Below, piece after piece: positions 8,423 through 15,019 of a DNA stretch of 15,668 bases. Below the pieces are notes generated by a model. It did no database searches, was not told the DNA's origin, and saw only the letters and a program-made list of their open reading frames with translations. Made by a program: the position numbers and the translations under genes. The stretch covers positions 1 through 15,668 of the forward strand of contig JAQIDA010000227.1 of the NCBI GenBank assembly GCA_027858275.1, read 5' to 3'. Each line of letters starts with the position of its first letter. Position 1 is the first letter of the stretch. The stretch is from Candidatus Kapaibacterium sp. GTDB lineage: Bacteria > Bacteroidota > Ignavibacteria > Kapaibacteriales > UBA2268.

Positions 8423-8444
8423 CAGTGTGTTTAAACATACACTG
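8423..8444. promoter_or_regulatory. Inverted repeat between divergent protease and ABC genes
   Basis: CAGTGT (8423-8428) and ACACTG (8439-8444) flank the perfect 8-bp palindrome GTTTAAAC (8429-8436) plus an AT. It is roughly midway in the 213-base divergent gap, 89 bases before the protease start and 104 bases before the ABC start. Nested symmetry in this position suggests a transcription-factor site, but no regulator is known. Confidence 0.35.
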
Positions 8445-8547
8445 CACTTTCTCCCCGGTATAAGTTCCTATATATTATCCTTGTCATACTCATATATTTT
8501 CTTAAATTGTGTTTTGTTGATTTAATTCTCAAGACGGACAATAGAAA

Positions 8548-9321
8548 ATGATTGAAATTTCGAATTTACATAAGTCTTTCGGCGCCAAAAAAGTTTTGAA
8601 CGGTGTCAGCTTCAATATTTCGCCGGGCAGGACATTGTGCTTAATCGGGAAATCCGGTTGCGGCAAAAGCGTATTGCTCAAACATATTGTCGGTCTTCTG
8701 GAAGCTGATCAGGGATTTGTAAAAGTTGACGGCAAAGTCGTCGGAGCAATGAAGAAAAAAGATATATTTGGGATAAGACGAAAAATGGGATTTGTTTTCC
8801 AAGGTGCCGCACTCTTCGATTCATACAATGTTTTTGAAAATATTGTGATTAGTCTCTATGAACACGGTGAAAAGGACAGGAACGTACTCGAAAAAGAGGC
8901 AAAACGAGTTTTGTCAGCTGTTGGGCTGTTGCCTGATATTGATGATTGCAGTCAGGAAGAATTTAACGATGAATGGGAAATTCTCAGCAAAAAGAAGCCT
9001 TCGGATTTATCAGGAGGAATGCGCAAAAGAGTCGGAGTTGCCCGCGCGCTGGTAGGAAGTCCCGATTATATCTTTTATGACGAACCGACTACAGGGCTGG
9101 ATCCCGTCACAAGCGACCGCATTGACGCTCTAATCGCCAACCTTGCCGACAAGCTCAATGTTACGTCAATTGTGATTACCCATGATTTGTTCTCGGTTGC
9201 TAAGTTAGCTGAAAACGTAGTGATGCTCGACAACGGCAAAGTTCGATTTGAAGGCCGTCCGGAAGAGCTTAAAGAATCTAAAGATGAAGTTGTGCTCGAG
9301 TTTTTGAAGAGATATTCTTGA
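8548..9321 (+). CDS. mlaF: ABC transporter ATP-binding protein, MlaF-like
   Basis: This is a 257-residue cytoplasmic ATPase of the MlaF/Ttg2A family, which powers phospholipid or hydrophobic-compound transport between the inner and outer membranes together with an MlaE permease and an MlaD MCE protein. All nucleotide-binding motifs are intact: Walker A GKSGCGKS (34-41), Q-loop Gln85 (GFVFQGAALFDS, the MlaF-type version), signature LSGGM (154-158), Walker B YIFYDEP (174-180), D-loop GLDP and H-loop His212. The stretch between Q-loop and signature is acidic and a little long (DCSQEEFNDEWEILSKKK). The start ATG gives the standard N-terminus MIEISNLHKSFG. It stands alone: a divergent protease lies upstream and a convergent gene starts 19 bases downstream. 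The permease and MCE partners must therefore be elsewhere. Confidence is high for the ABC ATPase and moderate for the Mla assignment. Confidence 0.9.
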   Translation: MIEISNLHKSFGAKKVLNGVSFNISPGRTLCLIGKSGCGKSVLLKHIVGLLEADQGFVKVDGKVVGAMKKKDIFGIRRKMGFVFQGAALFDSYNVFENIVISLYEHGEKDRNVLEKEAKRVLSAVGLLPDIDDCSQEEFNDEWEILSKKKPSDLSGGMRKRVGVARALVGSPDYIFYDEPTTGLDPVTSDRIDALIANLADKLNVTSIVITHDLFSVAKLAENVVMLDNGKVRFEGRPEELKESKDEVVLEFLKRYS

Positions 9322-9340
9322 GTGTCGAAAAGGACTTTAA

Positions 9341-10243
9341 TTATTCATCCCGAAAAGCGAATGTCATTCCGAGTTTGAACCCGTCATAACTATATGGCGT
9401 GTCTGAATAGAAGGGAATGAATTGGTTCTCTCTTCTTAGCTCATACAATACAAATGAAATCAATGTTTTAACGGCGAAGTTCGCGACCGGGTACAGCTTT
9501 GGATTATCATACATATACGAGAAGCCGACGAAATCAACGCCTCTCTGCAGCATCAACTCTGTTCCCGATCCTAATATCCATTGCCCGAAAGAAAAATTCG
9601 GATAGATCAAATTGTGCTCGTAAGACAAATTGACAAAAATCACATCAGACAATCTGTACTTAATACTGCTTTCGAACGCGATCCCGAACTTTGTTTTCTC
9701 GTCAATTTTATCAAAATACTTATCGTCTTCAGGAAAAGGAGTCGGCAACATTATGTCTAATTCCGCCCAAGTTATGCGCCCGGCATGAATGAAAGTCAGC
9801 CCTTTCAATACTCCGTCGTTATAGCCGTAACCATTTACGCTCGACAAAGCGAACCGCCAGTAATCAGAGATAGTCTCGTCGCTTGGAGGTTTCGAAAGCA
9901 GCGACATATTCGAGGATTGATTCATCATTGAGACATATTCACCTGCATAATGAAACACACCCGAAGCAGGCATATACTCATTCAATCTTGTAAATCCGTA
10001 GCGAAGTTCTGTAGAATAAGTCGGGGCAATAGTCCCTTTGAAGCCTTCAACAGGCAAGGTCAATGATGACGCGCCATAAGCTATTTCGACAGTGGGGCGG
10101 TTCAGCACAGCATTGTTGCCGGAGTAAATCTGATAGAGCAATCTCCTCAGAGCCGATTCAGATTCGACGGAATCAATCCCGTCGGCGGATAAACTGCCGG
10201 CAGTGCATGATAAAAAAAACATAATCAACAAGTATCTATACAT
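9341..10243 (-). CDS. Outer-membrane beta-barrel-like protein, unknown family
   Basis: I do not recognise the family. The product has 300 residues, with a signal peptide MYRYLLIMFFLSCTAGSLSA. A lipoprotein reading at Cys13 is possible, but the lipobox is poor. The mature part is rich in alternating, aromatic-ended strands (TVEIAYGASSL, YSTELRYGF, KFGIAFESSIKYRLSD, VIFVNLSYEHNLIYP, GVDFVGFSYMYD). It ends FKLGMTFAFRDE, which resembles the last strand of an outer-membrane barrel although the very last residues are charged. This suggests a small barrel, perhaps 10-12 strands. It lies 96 bases downstream of the methyltransferase gene on the same strand and could share its transcript. The localisation is an inference; no function can be given. 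Confidence 0.78.
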   Translation of the reverse strand: MYRYLLIMFFLSCTAGSLSADGIDSVESESALRRLLYQIYSGNNAVLNRPTVEIAYGASSLTLPVEGFKGTIAPTYSTELRYGFTRLNEYMPASGVFHYAGEYVSMMNQSSNMSLLSKPPSDETISDYWRFALSSVNGYGYNDGVLKGLTFIHAGRITWAELDIMLPTPFPEDDKYFDKIDEKTKFGIAFESSIKYRLSDVIFVNLSYEHNLIYPNFSFGQWILGSGTELMLQRGVDFVGFSYMYDNPKLYPVANFAVKTLISFVLYELRRENQFIPFYSDTPYSYDGFKLGMTFAFRDE

Positions 10244-10339
10244 ATCCGCAATCTGAAATCATAAATAAACACGCCTTCAGAAACGCCGGATTGATCAATT
10301 TATTTGAGATTATTCTGTCGGAGATAAATTTGTGAGCGT

Positions 10340-10954
10340 TCATTTTGTAGCAAGATACAATCCGCTTCCCTGAACAGAGCGAATTTTCTTTGTTTCGGGG
10401 AACATGATTTGCAGTTCCTTGCAGAAATTCTTTTTGAAGTCCTTGTAATCACTTCTTTCCATGAATTCTAAGAAACGTGTAAACAAAGGGGTTCTGCCGA
10501 CGAAATCATGGATAACTACATGCTTTTTTGATACTCTTTTCATTTCGGAAAGAATTTTCGCCCTTTTATCAGCAGTTACCCCGTGAATGACGTATGATGC
10601 GGTAACCAGATCAAAAGAATTATCAGCGATTTCGCTCAAATCTTCGGCATTGCCGATTGAGAAGTTTATTCCGGGGTGTTTTTTCTCGCTGACAGCCAGC
10701 ATTTTTTGAGAAAAATCTATACCCTGAACGCTGTTGCTTTGCTTAAGAAACATAGCGGCCCATGCGCCTGTTCCGGTCCCAATATCCAATACACTCATAT
10801 TATTCAAATCTATTTCAGCATTTAATAAATGAATTGAACTCTTATAACCGCTTTCCAATACACCGTCAACCAAACCGTAAACAGGGGCGATAAAATCAAA
10901 AATAAACCCGGCTCTCTTATCCGGATCTTTTGAAAAATAATTTAAAATCGACAT
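10340..10954 (-). CDS. Class I SAM-dependent methyltransferase, UbiE-like
   Basis: This is a 204-residue cytoplasmic enzyme from the ATG at 10954, preceded by a purine-rich AGAAAGAG. An in-frame TTG at 11071 would add 39 residues unlike the family, so I reject it. The N-terminus FIFDFIAPVYGLVDGVLESG matches the cap helix of UbiE/COQ5-like methyltransferases. Motif I is VLDIGTGTG (55-63), the acidic ribose-binding residue is in VQGID (76-80), and motif II/III is seen in GNAEDLSEIADNSFDLVTAS (101-120). The C-terminal third (VVIHDFVGRTPLFTRFLEFME) is the substrate-binding part. It transfers a methyl group from S-adenosylmethionine to an unknown small molecule. At 204 residues it is shorter than true UbiE (about 250), so I do not assign it to menaquinone synthesis. 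The outer-membrane-like gene follows on the same strand. Confidence 0.88.
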   Translation of the reverse strand: MSILNYFSKDPDKRAGFIFDFIAPVYGLVDGVLESGYKSSIHLLNAEIDLNNMSVLDIGTGTGAWAAMFLKQSNSVQGIDFSQKMLAVSEKKHPGINFSIGNAEDLSEIADNSFDLVTASYVIHGVTADKRAKILSEMKRVSKKHVVIHDFVGRTPLFTRFLEFMERSDYKDFKKNFCKELQIMFPETKKIRSVQGSGLYLATK

Positions 10955-11183
10955 AACTCTTTCTCTTATCAGCAATAAATTATATATCTGAACAGCAATA
11001 TAAGAAAATCTTGAGTCATAACACAGAATATTTTTTTCTGATAAGCTCAAACACAAAAAGGCCGATGACAATTTGATTTAATAAATTTAATAATTTCTGT
11101 TTTGATTAATTATTCATTATTTGTTGTTAACTATTGGCTGAATCTCTGTTTAAATGTACACTATTTCTAAAAATTAATGTATC

Positions 11184-11200
11184 TTATGATTGATTATGAT
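11184..11200. repeat. Pair of TTATGAT direct repeats, 10-bp period
   Basis: TTATGAT occurs at 11184-11190 and again at 11194-11200, exactly one helical turn apart, 25 bases before the start of the TPR kinase-like gene. This spacing is typical of tandem half-sites for a DNA-binding protein. The motif is AT-rich and only two copies are present, so support is weak. Confidence 0.25.
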
Positions 11201-11225
11201 ATTATGTGGATAATTTAAGTTTTAT

Positions 11226-13052
11226 ATGATTCTGATAAGATCTCTTATTATATTGTTGATGTTTCAACTGCTTATTACTTTTCAGGCAAATTCCGAGACG
11301 CTTGAAGAGTTAAGAGCTATTGTTGATTCTACGCAAGACTTCGATAAAGTTGACGCATTGAATGAACTGGGTAAACAATTGGTTCAACTCTCCCCGAGTG
11401 AATGTATCGAATTGACGGAACAGTCAATTGCAATCTGTGATCGGATTGCTTATCCCGGCGGCAAAGCCCTGTCGTATTACATATCAGGCAAAGCTTATAC
11501 TAAAATGGGCTACTATGAAAAAGCTGCGGAGAATTCCCAAACGGCATTATCTTTAGCCCGCGACAACAATGATTTTCGTCGTGTTTTTCTTTCTTTAATA
11601 CACCTCGGTTCAATTTATAGTGATATAGGCGAGTATGCAAGAGCTAAACAATACTATGGTCAAGCTCTCTCTGTTTCAAAAAATCAATCTGACGAGCGCG
11701 GAATCGCAATTTATTATAATAATGACGGAACAAACTATTTCGACACCGGCGACAGCGAAAAAGCTTTAGAGTTTTATCAAAAGACATTCGATATTTGTCT
11801 GCGCAATAATTTCGAAAGAGGCCTTTGTCTTTCCAAATTAAATCTCGGGCAGGTTTTTTTGAGAACAGGAGATCTTGATAAAGCGGACAAGTACCTTTCT
11901 GAGGCATACCAATGTTGTTTGTCAAATAATTATAATAATTATATCATATACTGCCTGAAAAGCCTCGGCATGTTGGCTTGCGAGAGAAAAGATCATAATA
12001 AAGCAAACAGTTATTTCGAAGAAGCACTGCATTTAGCAGAAAAAAATGATTTCAAAAAAGTGCTTTGTGAAATATATGAAGAAATGTCTGAATGTGCTTC
12101 CAAAACAAAGAACTTCGAGAAAGCCCTTGAATATCACAAAACTTCTGTCGTTATTAAAGATTCATTGAATGAAGCTAAAACTGCCTTGCTTTTGACGGAA
12201 GCCAAGCATCAGTACGATCGCGGCAAACTTAATGCTGAAGGATTGATCCAAAATGATGACGAAAATAATTCTTCATACCTGCTCTATGCGCTGTTGGGTA
12301 TTTTGACGGCTCTTGTTATTGTCTGTTTCCTGATCAGAAGAAAAACGGAAATAAAGGCACGGACCAAATCCGACAACGATCCGCCAAAAGCAATATCATC
12401 TTCCGCGAGTGAATTGGCAAAACCGGCAGCTAAACAGAAAAGTGGGGGGGGCACATCTGATCATGTCGTTCCGATGTCTAAGGCCGAACGCGAAGAGAAT
12501 CTGACTACAGTACGTAAATCAGCGGACAGATCCCATGAATTATTGAGTAATTTGATCGAATGGACCGGCAGTAAAAAAGAGAATTTCCCTTTTAATCCTA
12601 ATATTGTCGATATTGATATTGTGATAAAGAATAATTTGAAGTTGTTCAATTTGAACTTTCAGAAGAAAAATTTGAAATTATTTACTGATATTGCCGACAA
12701 CACATTTGCCAAGGTCGATCATTATATGCTTACTACGATAATCCGCAATTTGATTTCGAATGCCGTAAAGTATACTCCGGAAAACGGAGAGATTAAAATT
12801 CAGACAACAATCACGGATGATCTGGTTAAAATATCAGTCTCCGATAACGGCATCGGTATAAGCGAAGCTGATCTCAAAGGAATTTTTGAATATGGCAAAA
12901 GAGCTGTTCGCCCGGGAGACGATGATGAAAAGGGAGCAGGTTTGGGATTAGTCGTATGCAAGCAATTTGTAGAAAAGCACAGCGGCGATATTCAAGCATA
13001 CAGCAAAGAAGGCAAAGGATCTGAATTTGTTTTCACTATTCCCGTCAAATAA
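11226..13052 (+). CDS. TPR sensor histidine-kinase-like protein with degenerate H-box
   Basis: This is a 608-residue membrane protein. A signal peptide (1-23) leads to about six TPR repeats (roughly 80-312; for example AYTKMGYYEKAAENSQTAL and YFDTGDSEKALEFYQKTFD), presumably periplasmic. A transmembrane helix follows at about 351-371, then a basic cytoplasmic stretch. The second DHp helix is clear (RKSADRSHELLSNLIEWTG, 430-448). It leads to a complete HATPase_c domain: N-box IIRNLISNAVKYT (505-517), G1 DNGIG (540-544), G2 GAGLGL (570-575) and GKGSEFVFTIP. The first DHp helix is abnormal: at the expected place it reads SSSASELAKP (391-400). Aligned to A-H-D-L-K-x-P, the phosphoacceptor His is Ser395. 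The loop between the helices is encoded by a run of eight G. No response regulator lies nearby. ATP binding is expected, but His phosphorylation is doubtful. The H-box comparison is from memory of the family. Confidence 0.9.
   Translation: MILIRSLIILLMFQLLITFQANSETLEELRAIVDSTQDFDKVDALNELGKQLVQLSPSECIELTEQSIAICDRIAYPGGKALSYYISGKAYTKMGYYEKAAENSQTALSLARDNNDFRRVFLSLIHLGSIYSDIGEYARAKQYYGQALSVSKNQSDERGIAIYYNNDGTNYFDTGDSEKALEFYQKTFDICLRNNFERGLCLSKLNLGQVFLRTGDLDKADKYLSEAYQCCLSNNYNNYIIYCLKSLGMLACERKDHNKANSYFEEALHLAEKNDFKKVLCEIYEEMSECASKTKNFEKALEYHKTSVVIKDSLNEAKTALLLTEAKHQYDRGKLNAEGLIQNDDENNSSYLLYALLGILTALVIVCFLIRRKTEIKARTKSDNDPPKAISSSASELAKPAAKQKSGGGTSDHVVPMSKAEREENLTTVRKSADRSHELLSNLIEWTGSKKENFPFNPNIVDIDIVIKNNLKLFNLNFQKKNLKLFTDIADNTFAKVDHYMLTTIIRNLISNAVKYTPENGEIKIQTTITDDLVKISVSDNGIGISEADLKGIFEYGKRAVRPGDDDEKGAGLGLVVCKQFVEKHSGDIQAYSKEGKGSEFVFTIPVK
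12444..12451 (+). repeat. G8 homopolymer inside the kinase-like gene (possible contingency tract)
   Basis: Eight consecutive G encode most of Gly407-Gly409 in the loop between the two DHp helices. One extra G puts a TGA three codons after the run (Gly-His-Ile-stop). One G fewer leads to a TGA 18 codons later. Either change leaves a membrane-anchored TPR protein without the ATPase domain. Long G runs are classic slippage sites, and this one stands out in AT-rich DNA. Confidence 0.5.
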
Positions 13053-13056
13053 TGCC

Positions 13057-13078
13057 GGGCGACCATATTGAGTCGCCC
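13057..13078. terminator. Hairpin between convergent genes (weak terminator)
   Basis: GGGCGAC (13057-13063) pairs with GTCGCCC (13072-13078) around an 8-base loop. It starts five bases past the kinase-like stop and lies 28 bases beyond the stop of the convergent S41 protease gene. No T run follows on the plus strand. The minus-strand exit is moderately T-rich (ATTATTTG). It may end or stabilise both transcripts. Confidence 0.5.
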
Positions 13079-13105
13079 TAAAGCACCTTAAAACAATATT
13101 TCATA

Positions 13106-14731
13106 TTACAAGTTTGCGATTTGCTTTGCTTCCGGGAACAGCTCCGCCGCCTTTATGGTTTGGCTTGATAAATCGGAAAAAATGACTCGGTATTCATTGT
13201 TGCCCCAGATTGTACGAGCAATTGCTGCTTTGAGCGATATTTTCAAATATTCCTCATCCGTATTGAAATCCTCATCATCCCATTCTATTTTTTTAGTTTT
13301 CGCCATATCCTTGAGCATTTCTACAGCATCTTCATCTATCTCGAAGTTTCTGTAATAATCTTTGAAATTTGTTTTGTACTCTTCTTTCAAGTCAGCACCG
13401 AACATATTCATATAGTCCAAAGCGAATTTGAAGAAAATATTAGCTCGTCTGATTTTTCTCGATAAAACTGTGATCGTATCGTATTTTATAACATAATCAG
13501 GTGTAATACCGCCGCTGCCGAGCAAATTACGACAGCCGAGAGATTTGAAAATCGGAGGGATTGAGTCCGCCGGCAAATCCTTGCGCAGCACCTCGATTTC
13601 ATGATTCATATTCATACCCTCTTTCATTTCGAGGCGTCCCGCAAAATTTCTGTATTGCTTTTCATCCTCATAAGGGCGTTGTATACATCTGCCCGAAGGA
13701 GTATAATATTTAGAAGTTGTAAGTCTGAAAGCTGAGCCGTCGCCGATTTCAAATTGGCGTTGAACGAGTCCTTTTCCGAAAGATGTTTCTCCAATTATCA
13801 GGCCTCTGTCTAAATCCTGTATCGCGCCTGACAAAATTTCGCTGGCCGATGCCGAACCGGCGTCAATCAATACTATCACCGGCATAGTTTCAAGAACGCC
13901 TCCCGGATGAGACATGAAGTCTTGATCGAATGAAGCTTTGCGACCTTTTGTATATACGATTTTATGCCCGTTCGGAATAAATTCATCTGCTATTCTAAAA
14001 GCCTGCCCCAAAAATCCTCCGGGATTCCCTCGCAGATCAAGGATTATCTTTCGCATGCCTTTCTTTTTTAAAACGGCTACAGAATCTAAAAACTCAATAT
14101 GAGTTGTGCGCATAAATCTGTTGATTGATATAAAACCTATGTCTGTATCATCAAGCATAAAAGCAGCGTCGACACTATAGATAGGGATTTTGTCGCGAAC
14201 TATATCAAAGCTCAGCAAATCAGTTTCGTCTCCGCGTTTGATGTCAACATTGACGGTTGTTCCTTTGGGCCCTTTCAGACGCTTAGGTATTTCGTCTCTG
14301 CCTATACCAACAGCGTTTTTACCGTCGATCTTAACAATTTTATCCCCTGATTGTATTCCGAGAGCTTCGCTCGGCCCGCCTGCTATCGACGAGATCACAG
14401 TGATAGTATCTTCAAAAACATTGAATTGAACACCGATTCCGTCAAAATTCCCGCGAAAATCTTCTTTAACTTTTTTCAATTTTTTTGGCGGAATATAAAC
14501 CGAATGCGGATCAAGCTCATCGAGCATTCCCTTTATAGCTGCCTCAACGAGTTTATGATTGTCCGTTTCTTCTACATAATTCTTGTTAGCAGTCTGAAGC
14601 ACGAAATTGAATTTTTTTATTTGAGAATAAATATCATCACCGGAAATAATTGTTTGCAGGGGGATCCCCAATAGAACAGCGATAATAAGAGCAAATATTA
14701 GATTTTTTCTGTTTTTCAAAGTGTTTCCCAT
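13106..14731 (-). CDS. ctpA: Carboxyl-terminal processing protease (S41, CtpA/Prc-type)
   Basis: This is a 541-residue membrane-anchored or periplasmic serine protease. An N-terminal hydrophobic segment (11-29) acts as signal or anchor. Residues about 30-90 are the helical N-terminal part (ELDPHSVYIPP). Residues about 93-180 are a PDZ domain (GNFDGIGVQFN, PSEALGIQSGDKIVKIDG). The protease core covers about 185-350 with LDLRGNPGG (231-239), the nucleophile Ser295 in AGSASASEIL and the general base Lys320 in GETSFGKGLVQ. The 25-residue Ser-Lys spacing is the family norm, so it should be active. The core closes with YYTPSGRCIQ. A C-terminal extension of about 190 residues (GSGGITPDYVI, then charged helices) is common in Bacteroidota-type S41 proteases. 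It probably cleaves envelope proteins at their C-termini. The ATG at 14731 lacks a Shine-Dalgarno, but no better start is seen. The exact subfamily name is less certain than the fold. Confidence 0.93.
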   Translation of the reverse strand: MGNTLKNRKNLIFALIIAVLLGIPLQTIISGDDIYSQIKKFNFVLQTANKNYVEETDNHKLVEAAIKGMLDELDPHSVYIPPKKLKKVKEDFRGNFDGIGVQFNVFEDTITVISSIAGGPSEALGIQSGDKIVKIDGKNAVGIGRDEIPKRLKGPKGTTVNVDIKRGDETDLLSFDIVRDKIPIYSVDAAFMLDDTDIGFISINRFMRTTHIEFLDSVAVLKKKGMRKIILDLRGNPGGFLGQAFRIADEFIPNGHKIVYTKGRKASFDQDFMSHPGGVLETMPVIVLIDAGSASASEILSGAIQDLDRGLIIGETSFGKGLVQRQFEIGDGSAFRLTTSKYYTPSGRCIQRPYEDEKQYRNFAGRLEMKEGMNMNHEIEVLRKDLPADSIPPIFKSLGCRNLLGSGGITPDYVIKYDTITVLSRKIRRANIFFKFALDYMNMFGADLKEEYKTNFKDYYRNFEIDEDAVEMLKDMAKTKKIEWDDEDFNTDEEYLKISLKAAIARTIWGNNEYRVIFSDLSSQTIKAAELFPEAKQIANL

Positions 14732-15019
14732 AGTTTTTTTGTCAACACAGTTTCCCGAATCGAATCAATCAAATGATCAATAAATATATATACCCGGTAT
14801 AATATACTATCTAAGTAATGAATTATTGCAAGAAATTTCAATATTTCGGCACTGTGATTAACTTGGACTCGATCTTGTTGGAATTAGTATCCATAGGCCT
14901 ATGAACAATAATTAACCGACCGGTAATAATACAGGATTAACATTGTTGTAAATAAGTAAATAATTTGTTTTCAGAATTGTTAATCTTTTCAATAATAGAA
15001 ATGCTATTCAATATCAACG
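14732..15019. other. Intergenic region upstream of S41 protease gene
   Basis: This 288-base AT-rich gap lies between two minus-strand genes and must hold the protease promoter. The only clear structure is the perfect 12-bp palindrome CATAGGCCTATG at 14892-14903. AT-rich TATATT-like sequence around 14797-14810 could supply a -10, but I cannot pick a reliable promoter. I see no terminator with a T run for the gene upstream of the gap (the reductase-rhodanese gene). I see no small ORF or RNA gene worth calling. Confidence 0.5.

Noticed and set aside
8481..8508. TTGTCA-N16-TAAATT as a sigma70-type promoter for the ABC gene
   Set aside because: Both boxes match poorly and this AT-rich region would give such matches by chance.
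10340..10954. Calling the methyltransferase UbiE/MenG
   Set aside because: It is shorter than UbiE, I do not see the family's specific motifs, and no quinone genes are nearby.
10955..11071. 39-residue N-terminal extension of the methyltransferase from a TTG
   Set aside because: The extension is unlike the family; the ATG at 10954 has a purine-rich upstream sequence and matches the usual N-terminus.
12402..12530. A frameshift at the G8 tract hiding a normal H-box in another frame
   Set aside because: The two other plus-strand frames around the tract contain stops (TGA shortly after the run) and no A-H-D-L-like sequence, while the annotated frame is open throughout.
14740..14750. TTGACA on the minus strand as a -35 box for the S41 gene
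   Set aside because: It is only about 13 bases before the ATG, leaving no room for a -10 box and leader.
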